From an uncultured Planctomycetia bacterium (GTDB lineage: Bacteria > Planctomycetota > UBA1135 > GCA-002686595): a stretch of DNA of 28,859 bases. The stretch spans positions 1 through 28,859 of the forward strand of contig CALKYE010000271.1 in NCBI GenBank assembly GCA_938003765.1, written 5' to 3'. Of this stretch, positions 16,255 to 23,023 are shown piece after piece. Both the position numbers and the translations under genes were made by a program. Each line of letters opens with the position of its first letter. Positions within the stretch are counted from its first letter, which is position 1. The notes beneath the pieces were generated by a model. That model made no database searches and was not told the origin of the DNA. It saw nothing but the letters and a program-made list of their open reading frames with translations.

Positions 16255-16800
16255 ATGCGCCCCCTCCGCCGACTCCTCGCTCGATTCCAACCGATGCCAC
16301 GCGCGTCAGGCCGTGTCCGTCGACCGTGGGATCCGCGTCGGCCGACGCATGCGCTGTTCGCGCTCGCCCTCGCCGCGCTGGCGAGTTGTCGCGCGCAGCG
16401 CACGCTGAAGATCACCTCCGATCCGTCGGAGTGCGAAGTGCGCATCGACGGCGAGCGCATGGGCGTCACGCCGCTGTCGCTCAGCTTCGAGCACTACGGC
16501 ACGCGGCGCGTTTCGCTGTACCGGACGGGCTACCGCACCTACTCGCGGCTCGTCGAGCTCTCGCCGCCGTGGTACGCGCGCTTTCCGATCGACATCGTGT
16601 CCGAGGTGCTCGTGCCGCTGGGCTGGCGCGACCTCCACACCGTGCACGTCCGGATGCAGCCGGGCGTGCCGGTGCTGCTCGAACCGGACCTGCAGGAGAT
16701 CCTCGACCGCGCCGAAGGCATGCGCCGCGCCGGGCCCGAAGGTCCCCCGCCGCCCGCGCCGCGACCTGCGGACGTTGAGGAGGCGTCGTCGCGGCCGTGA
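16255..16800 (+). CDS. PEGA-domain lipoprotein
   Basis: ATG 16255 lies 9 nt after the tRNA CCA and gives 181 residues; ATG 16294 is an alternative start. An Arg-rich N-terminus precedes a hydrophobic segment ending in the lipobox LASC, so the product is probably a lipoprotein. The mature part opens with a PEGA domain, ITSDPSECEVRIDGERMG, followed by TPLSLSFEHYG and VSLYRTGYRTYSR, a small beta-rich module common in extracytoplasmic proteins. A segment with WYARFPIDIVSEVLVPLGWRD resembles other planctomycete PEGA proteins from memory. The C-terminus is Pro/Ala-rich. No terminator separates it from the tRNA, and its stop overlaps the murD-like gene by 4 bp (GTGA). Confidence 0.82.
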   Translation: MRPLRRLLARFQPMPRASGRVRRPWDPRRPTHALFALALAALASCRAQRTLKITSDPSECEVRIDGERMGVTPLSLSFEHYGTRRVSLYRTGYRTYSRLVELSPPWYARFPIDIVSEVLVPLGWRDLHTVHVRMQPGVPVLLEPDLQEILDRAEGMRRAGPEGPPPPAPRPADVEEASSRP

Positions 16801-18203
16801 GCGTCGAGCGAGCCTCGCTGGCCGGCGTCCGCGCGACGGTGATGGGCCTGGGCCTGCAGGGCGGCGGCGTCGAGACCGTGCGCTACCTCGCGCGCGCCGG
16901 CGCGCGAGTGACGGTCACCGACCTGCGGCCCGCGCAACTGCTCGGGGAATCGCTCGCGGCGATCGCGGGGCTCGACGTGCGCTGCGTGCTCGGCGAACAC
17001 CGGCGCGAGGACTTCGCGCGAGCGGAGCTCGTCGTTGCGAACCCCGCCGTCGCGCCCGACAACGAGTTCCTGCGCGCGGCCCGTGAGGCTGGCGTGCGAG
17101 TCACGAGTGAGATGGAGCTGTTCCTGCGCGCCTGTCCGGCTCGCGTGGTGCTCATCACCGGCACGCAGGGCAAGAGCTCCACGACCAACGCGACCGCGCA
17201 GTTGCTGCAGGCCTGCGGCGTGCGCACGCACGTCGGAGGGAACATCGGACGCGCGCTCATCAACGAGCTCGACGCGCTCGCGCACGACGACGTCGCGGTG
17301 GTCGAGATCTCGTCGTACCAGCTCGAAGCGCTGGCGAGCGATCTGGGAGCGCTGGAGTGCGTGGCCGCGGTGTCGTGCGTCAACGTGCTGCCCGACCACC
17401 TCGAGCGCCACGGCAGCATGGAGGCCTACGAGGCTTGCAAGCGGCGCGTGCTCGACCTCGCGGGCGCGCGTGCGACCGTCGTGTTGCCGGCTGACGATCC
17501 GCGCGTCGGGCGCTGGCGCGTCGAACGCGGCCGCGAAGTGCGCTTCAGCGTCCGTCCGGGATCGGAGGCGCCGCTGCACATCGCCGACGGCGAGTTCCGC
17601 CTGGGGAGCGAGGTCCTCGGCAAGCTCGCGGACTCGCGGCTCGCGGGCTCGTTCCAACACGCCAACCTGCTCGCGGCGCTCGGCCTGGCGCACGCGCTCG
17701 GCGCGCAGCCCGCGCAACTCGCGAGCGCCGTCGCGAAGGTGCGCGGCCTCGAGCACCGGCTCGAGGACCTCGGAGTGCGTGCGGGTCGGCGCGTGTGGGA
17801 CAACGGCGTGTCGACCACTCCCGACTCGACGCAGGCCGCGCTCGAGAGCTTGGGCGCCGAGGTGACGCTCTTGTGCGGCGGCCAGGCCAAGCGTTTGGAG
17901 CTGGATGCGCTGGCGCAGTGCGCGAAACGACTGCGAACGCGCGTCGTCACGTTCGGCGCGTCGGGCGAAGCGCTGGCGCGCGGCTTCGGCGCCGCCGGTG
18001 TCGAGGCCCACGCGGCCGGGGAGCTCTCGTCAGCGATCTCCGCGGCGTTCGAGCTCACTCCGCGCGGCGGCCAGCTCCTGTTCTCCCCCGCCTGCGCGAG
18101 CTTCGACGCCTTCCGCAACTTCCGCGAGCGCGCGTTGGCGTTCCGCGCGGCGCTGCCGCCGAGCGACGCCGGCGCGCCCGCGTTCGAAGGGACCCGCACG
18201 TGA
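16797..18203 (+). CDS. murD: UDP-N-acetylmuramoyl-alanine--glutamate ligase (MurD-like)
   Basis: The 468-residue protein starts at a GTG overlapping the PEGA gene stop. It has the three MurD domains: a Rossmann-like N-domain (VMGLGLQGGGVETVRYL), a central ATPase domain with P-loop GTQGKSSTT (Lys126) and VVEISSYQLE, and a C-domain with GGQAK and SPACASFDAFRNF. It should add glutamate to UDP-MurNAc-L-Ala in cytoplasmic peptidoglycan synthesis. Oddities are the P-loop GTQGKSS in place of the usual GTNGKT, and DNGVSTTPDST (from Asp335) where E. coli MurD has NDSKATN, so the Lys319 equivalent is Val338. The Lys348, Ser415 and Phe422 equivalents are retained. It is not in a division/cell-wall cluster but in an operon with a PEGA lipoprotein and a Clp-N protein. 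Confidence 0.93.
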   Translation: MSVERASLAGVRATVMGLGLQGGGVETVRYLARAGARVTVTDLRPAQLLGESLAAIAGLDVRCVLGEHRREDFARAELVVANPAVAPDNEFLRAAREAGVRVTSEMELFLRACPARVVLITGTQGKSSTTNATAQLLQACGVRTHVGGNIGRALINELDALAHDDVAVVEISSYQLEALASDLGALECVAAVSCVNVLPDHLERHGSMEAYEACKRRVLDLAGARATVVLPADDPRVGRWRVERGREVRFSVRPGSEAPLHIADGEFRLGSEVLGKLADSRLAGSFQHANLLAALGLAHALGAQPAQLASAVAKVRGLEHRLEDLGVRAGRRVWDNGVSTTPDSTQAALESLGAEVTLLCGGQAKRLELDALAQCAKRLRTRVVTFGASGEALARGFGAAGVEAHAAGELSSAISAAFELTPRGGQLLFSPACASFDAFRNFRERALAFRAALPPSDAGAPAFEGTRT

Positions 18204-19093
18204 TCGAGTGCAACGACGAACGCTCGAGAGAGCTGCTTGCGCGGCTCGCGCCCTACGCGCGCGAGTCGCTCGAGCGCAGCGCCCGCCTCGCGCTCGCCTT
18301 GCACGCCGACGAGCTCGGTCCCGAGCACCTGCTGTGCGCGCTCATGGACGACGAGGAGTGCGGGGCGCACCGCATCGCGCTGCACGCCTTCGCCGACCCG
18401 CCGACGATCTCGTCGGAAGCGCTCTCACTCGCGGCGGGCATCATGATCAGCGGCTCGAACGCGGCGCTGCCCTTCTCGGTCCTGGGCGTGCGCGCGCTGC
18501 GCCGCGCCCGCGCCGACGCCGCCGCGCGCCAGTCGACGTCCGTCGACGTGTCCCACCTGCTGCTGGCGTCGTTCGACGAGCTCGACGCCGACGTGCGCGA
18601 GCAGTTGGCGGACTCGGGCTGGTCCAGGGAGGCGATCGAGGCGCTCGCGACCCGCGCCGGCCCCTCCGCCCGCGCGGTCGAGGACCAGGGCGCGCTGTTC
18701 CGTTCGTTCTCCGAGGACGCCAAGCGCCTGCTCTCGGCCGCGGGGAAGCTCGCGCGCCAGCACGGGCACGCCTCGATCTCGCCGGGGCACCTGCTCCTGT
18801 CGAGCCTGGCCTGGAACATGAGCCTCGAGCGCGCCGCCGGCCTGCCGCCGTCGCGGGTCCGGATGACCCTGCGCGGCCGTCTCGAAGACGCCAGCGAGGC
18901 GCCGGATCGGCCGCTGCCGCTGGACGACTCCGCCGAAGCGTTCCTCGCGCGGCTGGCGCCGGGCGCGACGACCGTGACGCTGCTGGCCGGATTCCACGCC
19001 GGATTGACGCCCGAGCTGGCGCAGGTGCTCAGCCGTCACAAGTTGACTCCAGCGCTGTTCGAGCGCGCCGGAGCTTCTTTCGAAGACCCCTGA
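18200..19093 (+). CDS. Clp N-terminal-repeat protein without AAA+ domain
   Basis: GTG 18200 overlaps the murD stop (GTGA) and gives 297 residues. The protein contains three to four Clp_N-type repeats: ADELGPEHLLCALMDD (about 34-49), STSVDVSHLLLASFDE (about 113-128), and FSEDAKRLLSAAGKLARQHG with ISPGHLLLSSL (about 173-205), closely like the ClpC N-domain encoded downstream. There is no Walker A or B motif, so it cannot be an unfoldase. Clp N-domains bind adaptors, substrates and, in ClpC, phosphoarginine. This protein may be an adaptor or competitor for the ClpC of the next operon (inference). The C-terminal about 90 residues match nothing I recognise. No terminator follows it. Confidence 0.82.
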   Translation: MIECNDERSRELLARLAPYARESLERSARLALALHADELGPEHLLCALMDDEECGAHRIALHAFADPPTISSEALSLAAGIMISGSNAALPFSVLGVRALRRARADAAARQSTSVDVSHLLLASFDELDADVREQLADSGWSREAIEALATRAGPSARAVEDQGALFRSFSEDAKRLLSAAGKLARQHGHASISPGHLLLSSLAWNMSLERAAGLPPSRVRMTLRGRLEDASEAPDRPLPLDDSAEAFLARLAPGATTVTLLAGFHAGLTPELAQVLSRHKLTPALFERAGASFEDP

Positions 19094-19146
19094 GTTTCGA
19101 AGCACGCTCGGGCGCCAGAGGGCTCGACGAAGGTGCTCACGCGTTT

Positions 19147-19154
19147 TATACGAT
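19147..19154 (+). promoter_or_regulatory. Candidate -10 region (TATACGAT) for mcsA-like gene
   Basis: TATACGAT stands out in the GC-rich gap, about 40 nt before ATG 19194. TCGACG at 19124-19129 lies 17 bp upstream of TATACG as a weak -35. It suggests that the mcsA-like gene has its own start separate from the murD operon. Confidence 0.4.
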
Positions 19155-19193
19155 GCACAGGGCTTCCCCACGCGGCCCGCGCCTGCGCCGTCC

Positions 19194-19772
19194 ATGCACT
19201 GCCAAGCCTGCCAACAGAATCCTGCCACGGTGCGCGTGATCGAAGTCACGCACGCCGATCCGACCCCCGTTCCCGCCGAGTCGGCCCCCGCGACCGGCGA
19301 CGCGCTCGGAGCGACGGCCGCAGCGCCGGCGCCGCAGCCGAACACGGCGCCGAAGGAGCAGTGGTTGTGCGAAGCGTGCGCGCAGGCGCAACACGAGTTG
19401 CTCAGTCAGGCCAAGGACCTCGCGGAGGTCTGGAAGCTGCTCAAGGCGCAGCAGCAGCCGGCGGCGCGCAAGCAACCGCCCAGCGTGGCCTGCCCCGACT
19501 GCGGAATGACGCTGCGCGACTTCCGGCAGCGCGGTCGACTGGGCTGCCCGAAGGACTACGAGATCTTCGGCGCGCAGCTCCACGATCTGTTGGAGCGCTT
19601 GCACGGCTCGGCGCGCCACGTCGGTCGCGGTCCGCGGCAAGACGAGACGGCGGTGCTTCGCCGGCGACGCCTCGACGAGCTGCAGCAGGAACTGGCCAGC
19701 GCGATCCGCGACGAGGCCTACGAGCAGGCGGCGCGGCTGCGCGACGAGATCAAGTCGCTCGAGCGCTCGTGA
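19194..19772 (+). CDS. mcsA: McsA-like zinc-finger/UVR-domain protein
   Basis: The 192-residue protein has the McsA layout: a first zinc site (Cys3, Cys6, Cys59, Cys62), a second (Cys100, Cys103, Cys118, Asp121) within CPDCGMTLRDF and LGCPKDYEIFG, and a C-terminal UVR motif (about 157-190) with LQQELASAIRDEAYEQAARL. In Bacillus, McsA activates the arginine kinase McsB and assists ClpC. The last ligand of site 2 is Asp instead of Cys. A Pro/Ala-rich insert (about 23-55) separates the halves of the first site. The clpC gene lies 412 bp downstream with no mcsB between and no ctsR upstream, unlike the Firmicutes operon. No Shine-Dalgarno sequence is obvious. Confidence 0.85.
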   Translation: MHCQACQQNPATVRVIEVTHADPTPVPAESAPATGDALGATAAAPAPQPNTAPKEQWLCEACAQAQHELLSQAKDLAEVWKLLKAQQQPAARKQPPSVACPDCGMTLRDFRQRGRLGCPKDYEIFGAQLHDLLERLHGSARHVGRGPRQDETAVLRRRRLDELQQELASAIRDEAYEQAARLRDEIKSLERS

Positions 19773-19773
19773 C

Positions 19774-19798
19774 CGGCGCTCCTGAACGGCGCTCCTGA
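19774..19798 (+). repeat. 12-bp tandem direct repeat after mcsA-like gene
   Basis: CGGCGCTCCTGA at 19774-19785 is repeated at 19787-19798 with a single base between, directly after the stop codon. It may be a local duplication. Confidence 0.7.
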
Positions 19799-19801
19799 TT
19801 T

Positions 19802-19818
19802 GCGCACCCCGAGTGCGC
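19802..19818 (+). terminator. Hairpin downstream of mcsA-like gene
   Basis: GCGCAC (19802-19807) and GTGCGC (19813-19818) form a perfect 6-bp stem with a 5-nt loop, 30 nt after the stop. No T-tract follows, so it is a weak or attenuating terminator at best. Confidence 0.3.
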
Positions 19819-20184
19819 GCCGACGCCGACGGCGAACACGCACCGCGCGCGGCTACGCAAAGGCTCGTATCGGGCGCAGGCTCGCCTGACTGGTTCCGCG
19901 ACGTGCGCTCCGGCATGATGTCGGACCCTGCTGCGAGGCGGTCGTAGGTCGATCCAAGAAAAGCGCGCCGGTCTGGTGTAAACCCGGGCTCGCTTGAAGG
20001 ACGACAAGCAGGGGCTAAGGCTCGCGCACCATGGCCCCGCCGCGTCGTTGCGGACGACAAGGACGGGGCTGCGGGACAACGAGCTGGACCGCGAGCGCGA
20101 GAGCTCCCAAGGAGCCGCCGCGCTCGATGCCCCGCAGACCGTCGACAACTGGCCGCACTGCGGCCCCCTGAAGGACGCCACCCC

Positions 20185-22728
20185 ATGTTCGACCGCTTCA
20201 CGGACCGCGCCAAGAAGGTGATGAACCTCGCCCGCCAGGAGGCGCAGCGCTTCAACCACGAATACCTGGGCACCGAGCACATCCTGCTCGGCCTGGTGCA
20301 GGAGGGCAGCGGAGTCGCGGCCAACGTGCTCAAGAACATGGGCATCGACCTGACCAAGATCCGCGCGGAGGTCGAGAAGATCGTCAAGACCGGTCCGTCG
20401 ATGGTCACGATGGGCCAGCTTCCGTTCACGCCGCGCGCCAAGAAGGTGCTCGAGCTGTCGATGGAAGAGGCCTCCAACCTCGGGCACAACTACATCGGGA
20501 CCGAGCACCTGCTGCTGGGCCTGATCAAGGAGAACGAGGGCATCGCCGCGCAGGTGCTGATGAACCTGGGCGTCAAGCTCGAGGACGTGCGCGAAGAGGT
20601 GCTCGAGTTCCTCGGCGCCGACTCGCAGGAGGAAGAGGAAGAGGAGTCCTCCTCCGGCGGCGGCGAGTCCGGCGGCGGCTCGAGCGGCGGTGGCGGCGGC
20701 GGCCAGGGCAACTCGAAGAGCAAGACCCCGGCGCTCGACGCCTTCGGTCGCGACCTGACCGAACTCGCGCGCCAGGGCAAGCTCGACGCGGTGATCGGCC
20801 GCGCCAACGAGATCGAGCGCGTCGTGCAGATCCTCTCGCGCCGCACGAAGAACAACCCGGTGCTCCTGGGCGAGCCCGGCGTCGGCAAGACGGCCATCGT
20901 CGAAGGCCTCGCGCAGCGCATCATCGACAACGAGGTGCCCGAGCTCCTGCGCGGCAAGCGCATGGTCGTGCTCGACCTCGCGCTGATGGTCGCCGGCACC
21001 AAGTACCGCGGCCAGTTCGAAGAGCGCATCAAGGCCGTGATGACGGAAGTGCGTCGCGTGAAGGACGTGATCCTGTTCATCGACGAGCTGCACACGCTGG
21101 TCGGCGCGGGCGGCGCGGAAGGCGCTATCGACGCGTCGAACGTGCTCAAGCCGGCGCTGTCGCGCGGCGAGATCCAGTGCATCGGCGCCACCACGCTGGA
21201 CGAGTACCGCAAGCACATCGAGAAGGACGGCGCGCTCGAGCGCCGCTTCCAGGCCGTCGTGGTCGAGCCGCCGAGCCCGACCGAGGCCGTCGCGATCCTC
21301 AAGGGTCTGCGCGACCGCTACGAGGCGCACCACCGCGTCAAGTACAGCGACGATGCGCTCGAGTCCGCGGTCGAGCTGAGCGTGCGCTACATCAACAACC
21401 GCTTCCTCCCGGACAAGGCCATCGACGTGATGGACGAAGCCGGCGCGCGCGTGCGCATCAAGTCCATGGTGCCGCCGCCTGACCTCAAGGAGGTCACGAA
21501 CGAGATCGAGCGGCTCGATCGCGCCAAGGACGAAGCCGTGACGGCGCAGGACTTCGAGAAGGCTGCGCAACTGCGCGACCAGGCCTACCAGCTCCGCAAG
21601 AAGAAGGAGGAGATGCACAAGGCCTGGAAGGAGCAGCAAGCCTCCAAGGAAGAGACCGGCGAAGTCACCTCGGACGTGATCCGCGAGACCGTGTCGAAGA
21701 TGACCGGCATCCCGCTCACGCGTCTGGAGAAGGCCGAAGCCGAGCGCCTGCTCGCGATGGAAGGCGAACTCTCCAAGGCGGTCATCCACCAGGACGACGC
21801 CATCAAGGCCATCGCGCGCGCCGTGCGGCGCTCGCGCTCGGGCCTCAAGGACCCGCGCCGTCCGATGGGCTCGTTCGTCTTCCTCGGCCCCTCGGGCGTG
21901 GGCAAGACCTACCTCTGCAAGCAGCTCGCGAAGTTCATGTTCGGCTCGGAAGACGCCGTGATCACCATGGACATGAGCGAGTACATGGAGAAGCACAACG
22001 CTTCCCGTCTGGTCGGCGCGCCTCCGGGCTACGTCGGCTACGAGGAAGGCGGCCAGCTCACCGAGAAGGTGCGCCGCCGTCCGTACTCGGTGGTGCTGCT
22101 CGACGAGATCGAGAAGGCGCACCCCGACGTGTTCAACATGCTCTTGCAGATCATGGAAGAAGGGCGGCTGACCGACTCGTTCGGGCGCCACGTCGACTTC
22201 AAGAACGTGATCCTCATCATGACCAGCAACCTGGGCTCGGCGCAGATGAAGGCCGGCGCCTCGCTGGGCTTCGGCAAGACCGACACCAAGGCGTCGGGCG
22301 AGGATCGCGCCAAGCGCATGCGGGCCGACGTGATGTTCGAGGTCGAGCGCCACTTCCGGCCCGAGTTCCTCAACCGCGTCGACGAACTGATCATCTTCAA
22401 CCCGCTGACCCAGGAGGACCTGCGCCGCATCGTCCACCTGCAGCTCGCTGAAGTGCACAAGCGCCTCGAGTCGCGCGGGATCAAGATCACGCTCGACGAC
22501 GCCGGCGCGGACTTCCTCATCAAGCAGGGCTTCTCCGAGGACTACGGCGCGCGTCCGTTGCGCCGCGCGATCGAGAAGCACATCGAGGACGCGCTGGCCG
22601 AGCAGCTGCTGCGCCTGGAAGGCGCGGGCAACATGCTCATCCACTGCACGATCAACGAGAAGGGCGACGGCCTCGACTTCAAGATCGAGCCCGTGAACCC
22701 GGTCGAAGTGACCGCCGACGCGAGCTAG
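20185..22728 (+). CDS. clpC: ClpC-type AAA+ unfoldase subunit of Clp protease
   Basis: The 847-residue protein is a full-length HSP100 unfoldase. Order: paired Clp_N repeats (about 1-148), an acidic then Gly/Ser-rich linker (about 149-178), AAA-1 with Walker A GEPGVGKTA (Lys235) and Walker B ILFIDELH, a middle region with a UVR motif (about 447-480) that marks ClpC, and AAA-2 with GPSGVGKTY (Lys574) and VVLLDEIEKAH. A LGF tripeptide in the expected loop should dock on ClpP. It unfolds substrates in the cytosol using ATP, usually with adaptors. The Gly-rich linker is unusually long and repetitive. GAAGGA precedes the ATG. The McsA-like and Clp-N-only proteins upstream are likely partners. Confidence 0.98.
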   Translation: MFDRFTDRAKKVMNLARQEAQRFNHEYLGTEHILLGLVQEGSGVAANVLKNMGIDLTKIRAEVEKIVKTGPSMVTMGQLPFTPRAKKVLELSMEEASNLGHNYIGTEHLLLGLIKENEGIAAQVLMNLGVKLEDVREEVLEFLGADSQEEEEEESSSGGGESGGGSSGGGGGGQGNSKSKTPALDAFGRDLTELARQGKLDAVIGRANEIERVVQILSRRTKNNPVLLGEPGVGKTAIVEGLAQRIIDNEVPELLRGKRMVVLDLALMVAGTKYRGQFEERIKAVMTEVRRVKDVILFIDELHTLVGAGGAEGAIDASNVLKPALSRGEIQCIGATTLDEYRKHIEKDGALERRFQAVVVEPPSPTEAVAILKGLRDRYEAHHRVKYSDDALESAVELSVRYINNRFLPDKAIDVMDEAGARVRIKSMVPPPDLKEVTNEIERLDRAKDEAVTAQDFEKAAQLRDQAYQLRKKKEEMHKAWKEQQASKEETGEVTSDVIRETVSKMTGIPLTRLEKAEAERLLAMEGELSKAVIHQDDAIKAIARAVRRSRSGLKDPRRPMGSFVFLGPSGVGKTYLCKQLAKFMFGSEDAVITMDMSEYMEKHNASRLVGAPPGYVGYEEGGQLTEKVRRRPYSVVLLDEIEKAHPDVFNMLLQIMEEGRLTDSFGRHVDFKNVILIMTSNLGSAQMKAGASLGFGKTDTKASGEDRAKRMRADVMFEVERHFRPEFLNRVDELIIFNPLTQEDLRRIVHLQLAEVHKRLESRGIKITLDDAGADFLIKQGFSEDYGARPLRRAIEKHIEDALAEQLLRLEGAGNMLIHCTINEKGDGLDFKIEPVNPVEVTADAS

Positions 22729-22755
22729 CGCCTCGACGATTGCTCTAGAGCCACC

Positions 22756-22799
22756 GCGGGCCGTCTCCGATTCACTCGGAGGCGGCCCGCGCACTTTTT
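22756..22799 (+). terminator. Rho-independent terminator of clpC
   Basis: A 15-bp stem (22756-22770 with 22776-22790, one G-U type mismatch) with a 5-nt loop is followed by GCAC and TTTTT (22795-22799), 28 nt after the clpC stop. It is the strongest intrinsic terminator in the window. Confidence 0.92.
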
Positions 22800-23009
22800 C
22801 TGCGTCGCGCGTCGGAATTCTCGCGGTTGCACGCGTCCAGGCGGCGGCGCCGGAGAGCGATGTCCGAGGCAGTCCCTCGGTCGGTTTGAGCCACGGAGCG
22901 CGCGTCGTCGCGCCCCTCGAGCGGCTCGTGCGGGGACTGCTCACCGCCCCGTCCACCACAGCCCCGTGCGCTGCGCGGCGGCCGCCACACGCGAGCCGCG
23001 CCGCAGCCC

Positions 23010-23016
23010 GGAGGAG
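23010..23016 (+). promoter_or_regulatory. Strong ribosome-binding site that decides the start at 23024
   Basis: GGAGGAG lies 7 nt before ATG 23024, which opens directly into a signal peptide. This argues against the longer in-frame start at 22886. Confidence 0.85.
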
Positions 23017-23023
23017 ACCCGAC

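Larger units (their letters stand above)
19773..20184 (+). other. 412-bp clpC upstream region
   Basis: It begins with a 12-bp direct repeat and a 6-bp hairpin that may end mcsA transcription. The remaining about 360 bp precede clpC and have several purine-rich stretches, including GAAGGA about 9 nt before the clpC ATG. I see no CIRCE element and no convincing -35/-10 pair. An open frame at 19994-20221 overlaps clpC and does not look coding. Confidence 0.5.

Noticed and set aside
19773..20184. CIRCE or CtsR-type operator before clpC
   Set aside because: The only dyad is the short GCGCAC/GTGCGC hairpin, which matches neither element.
19994..20221. 75-codon frame upstream of clpC
   Set aside because: It overlaps the clpC start, has no ribosome-binding site and no recognisable content.
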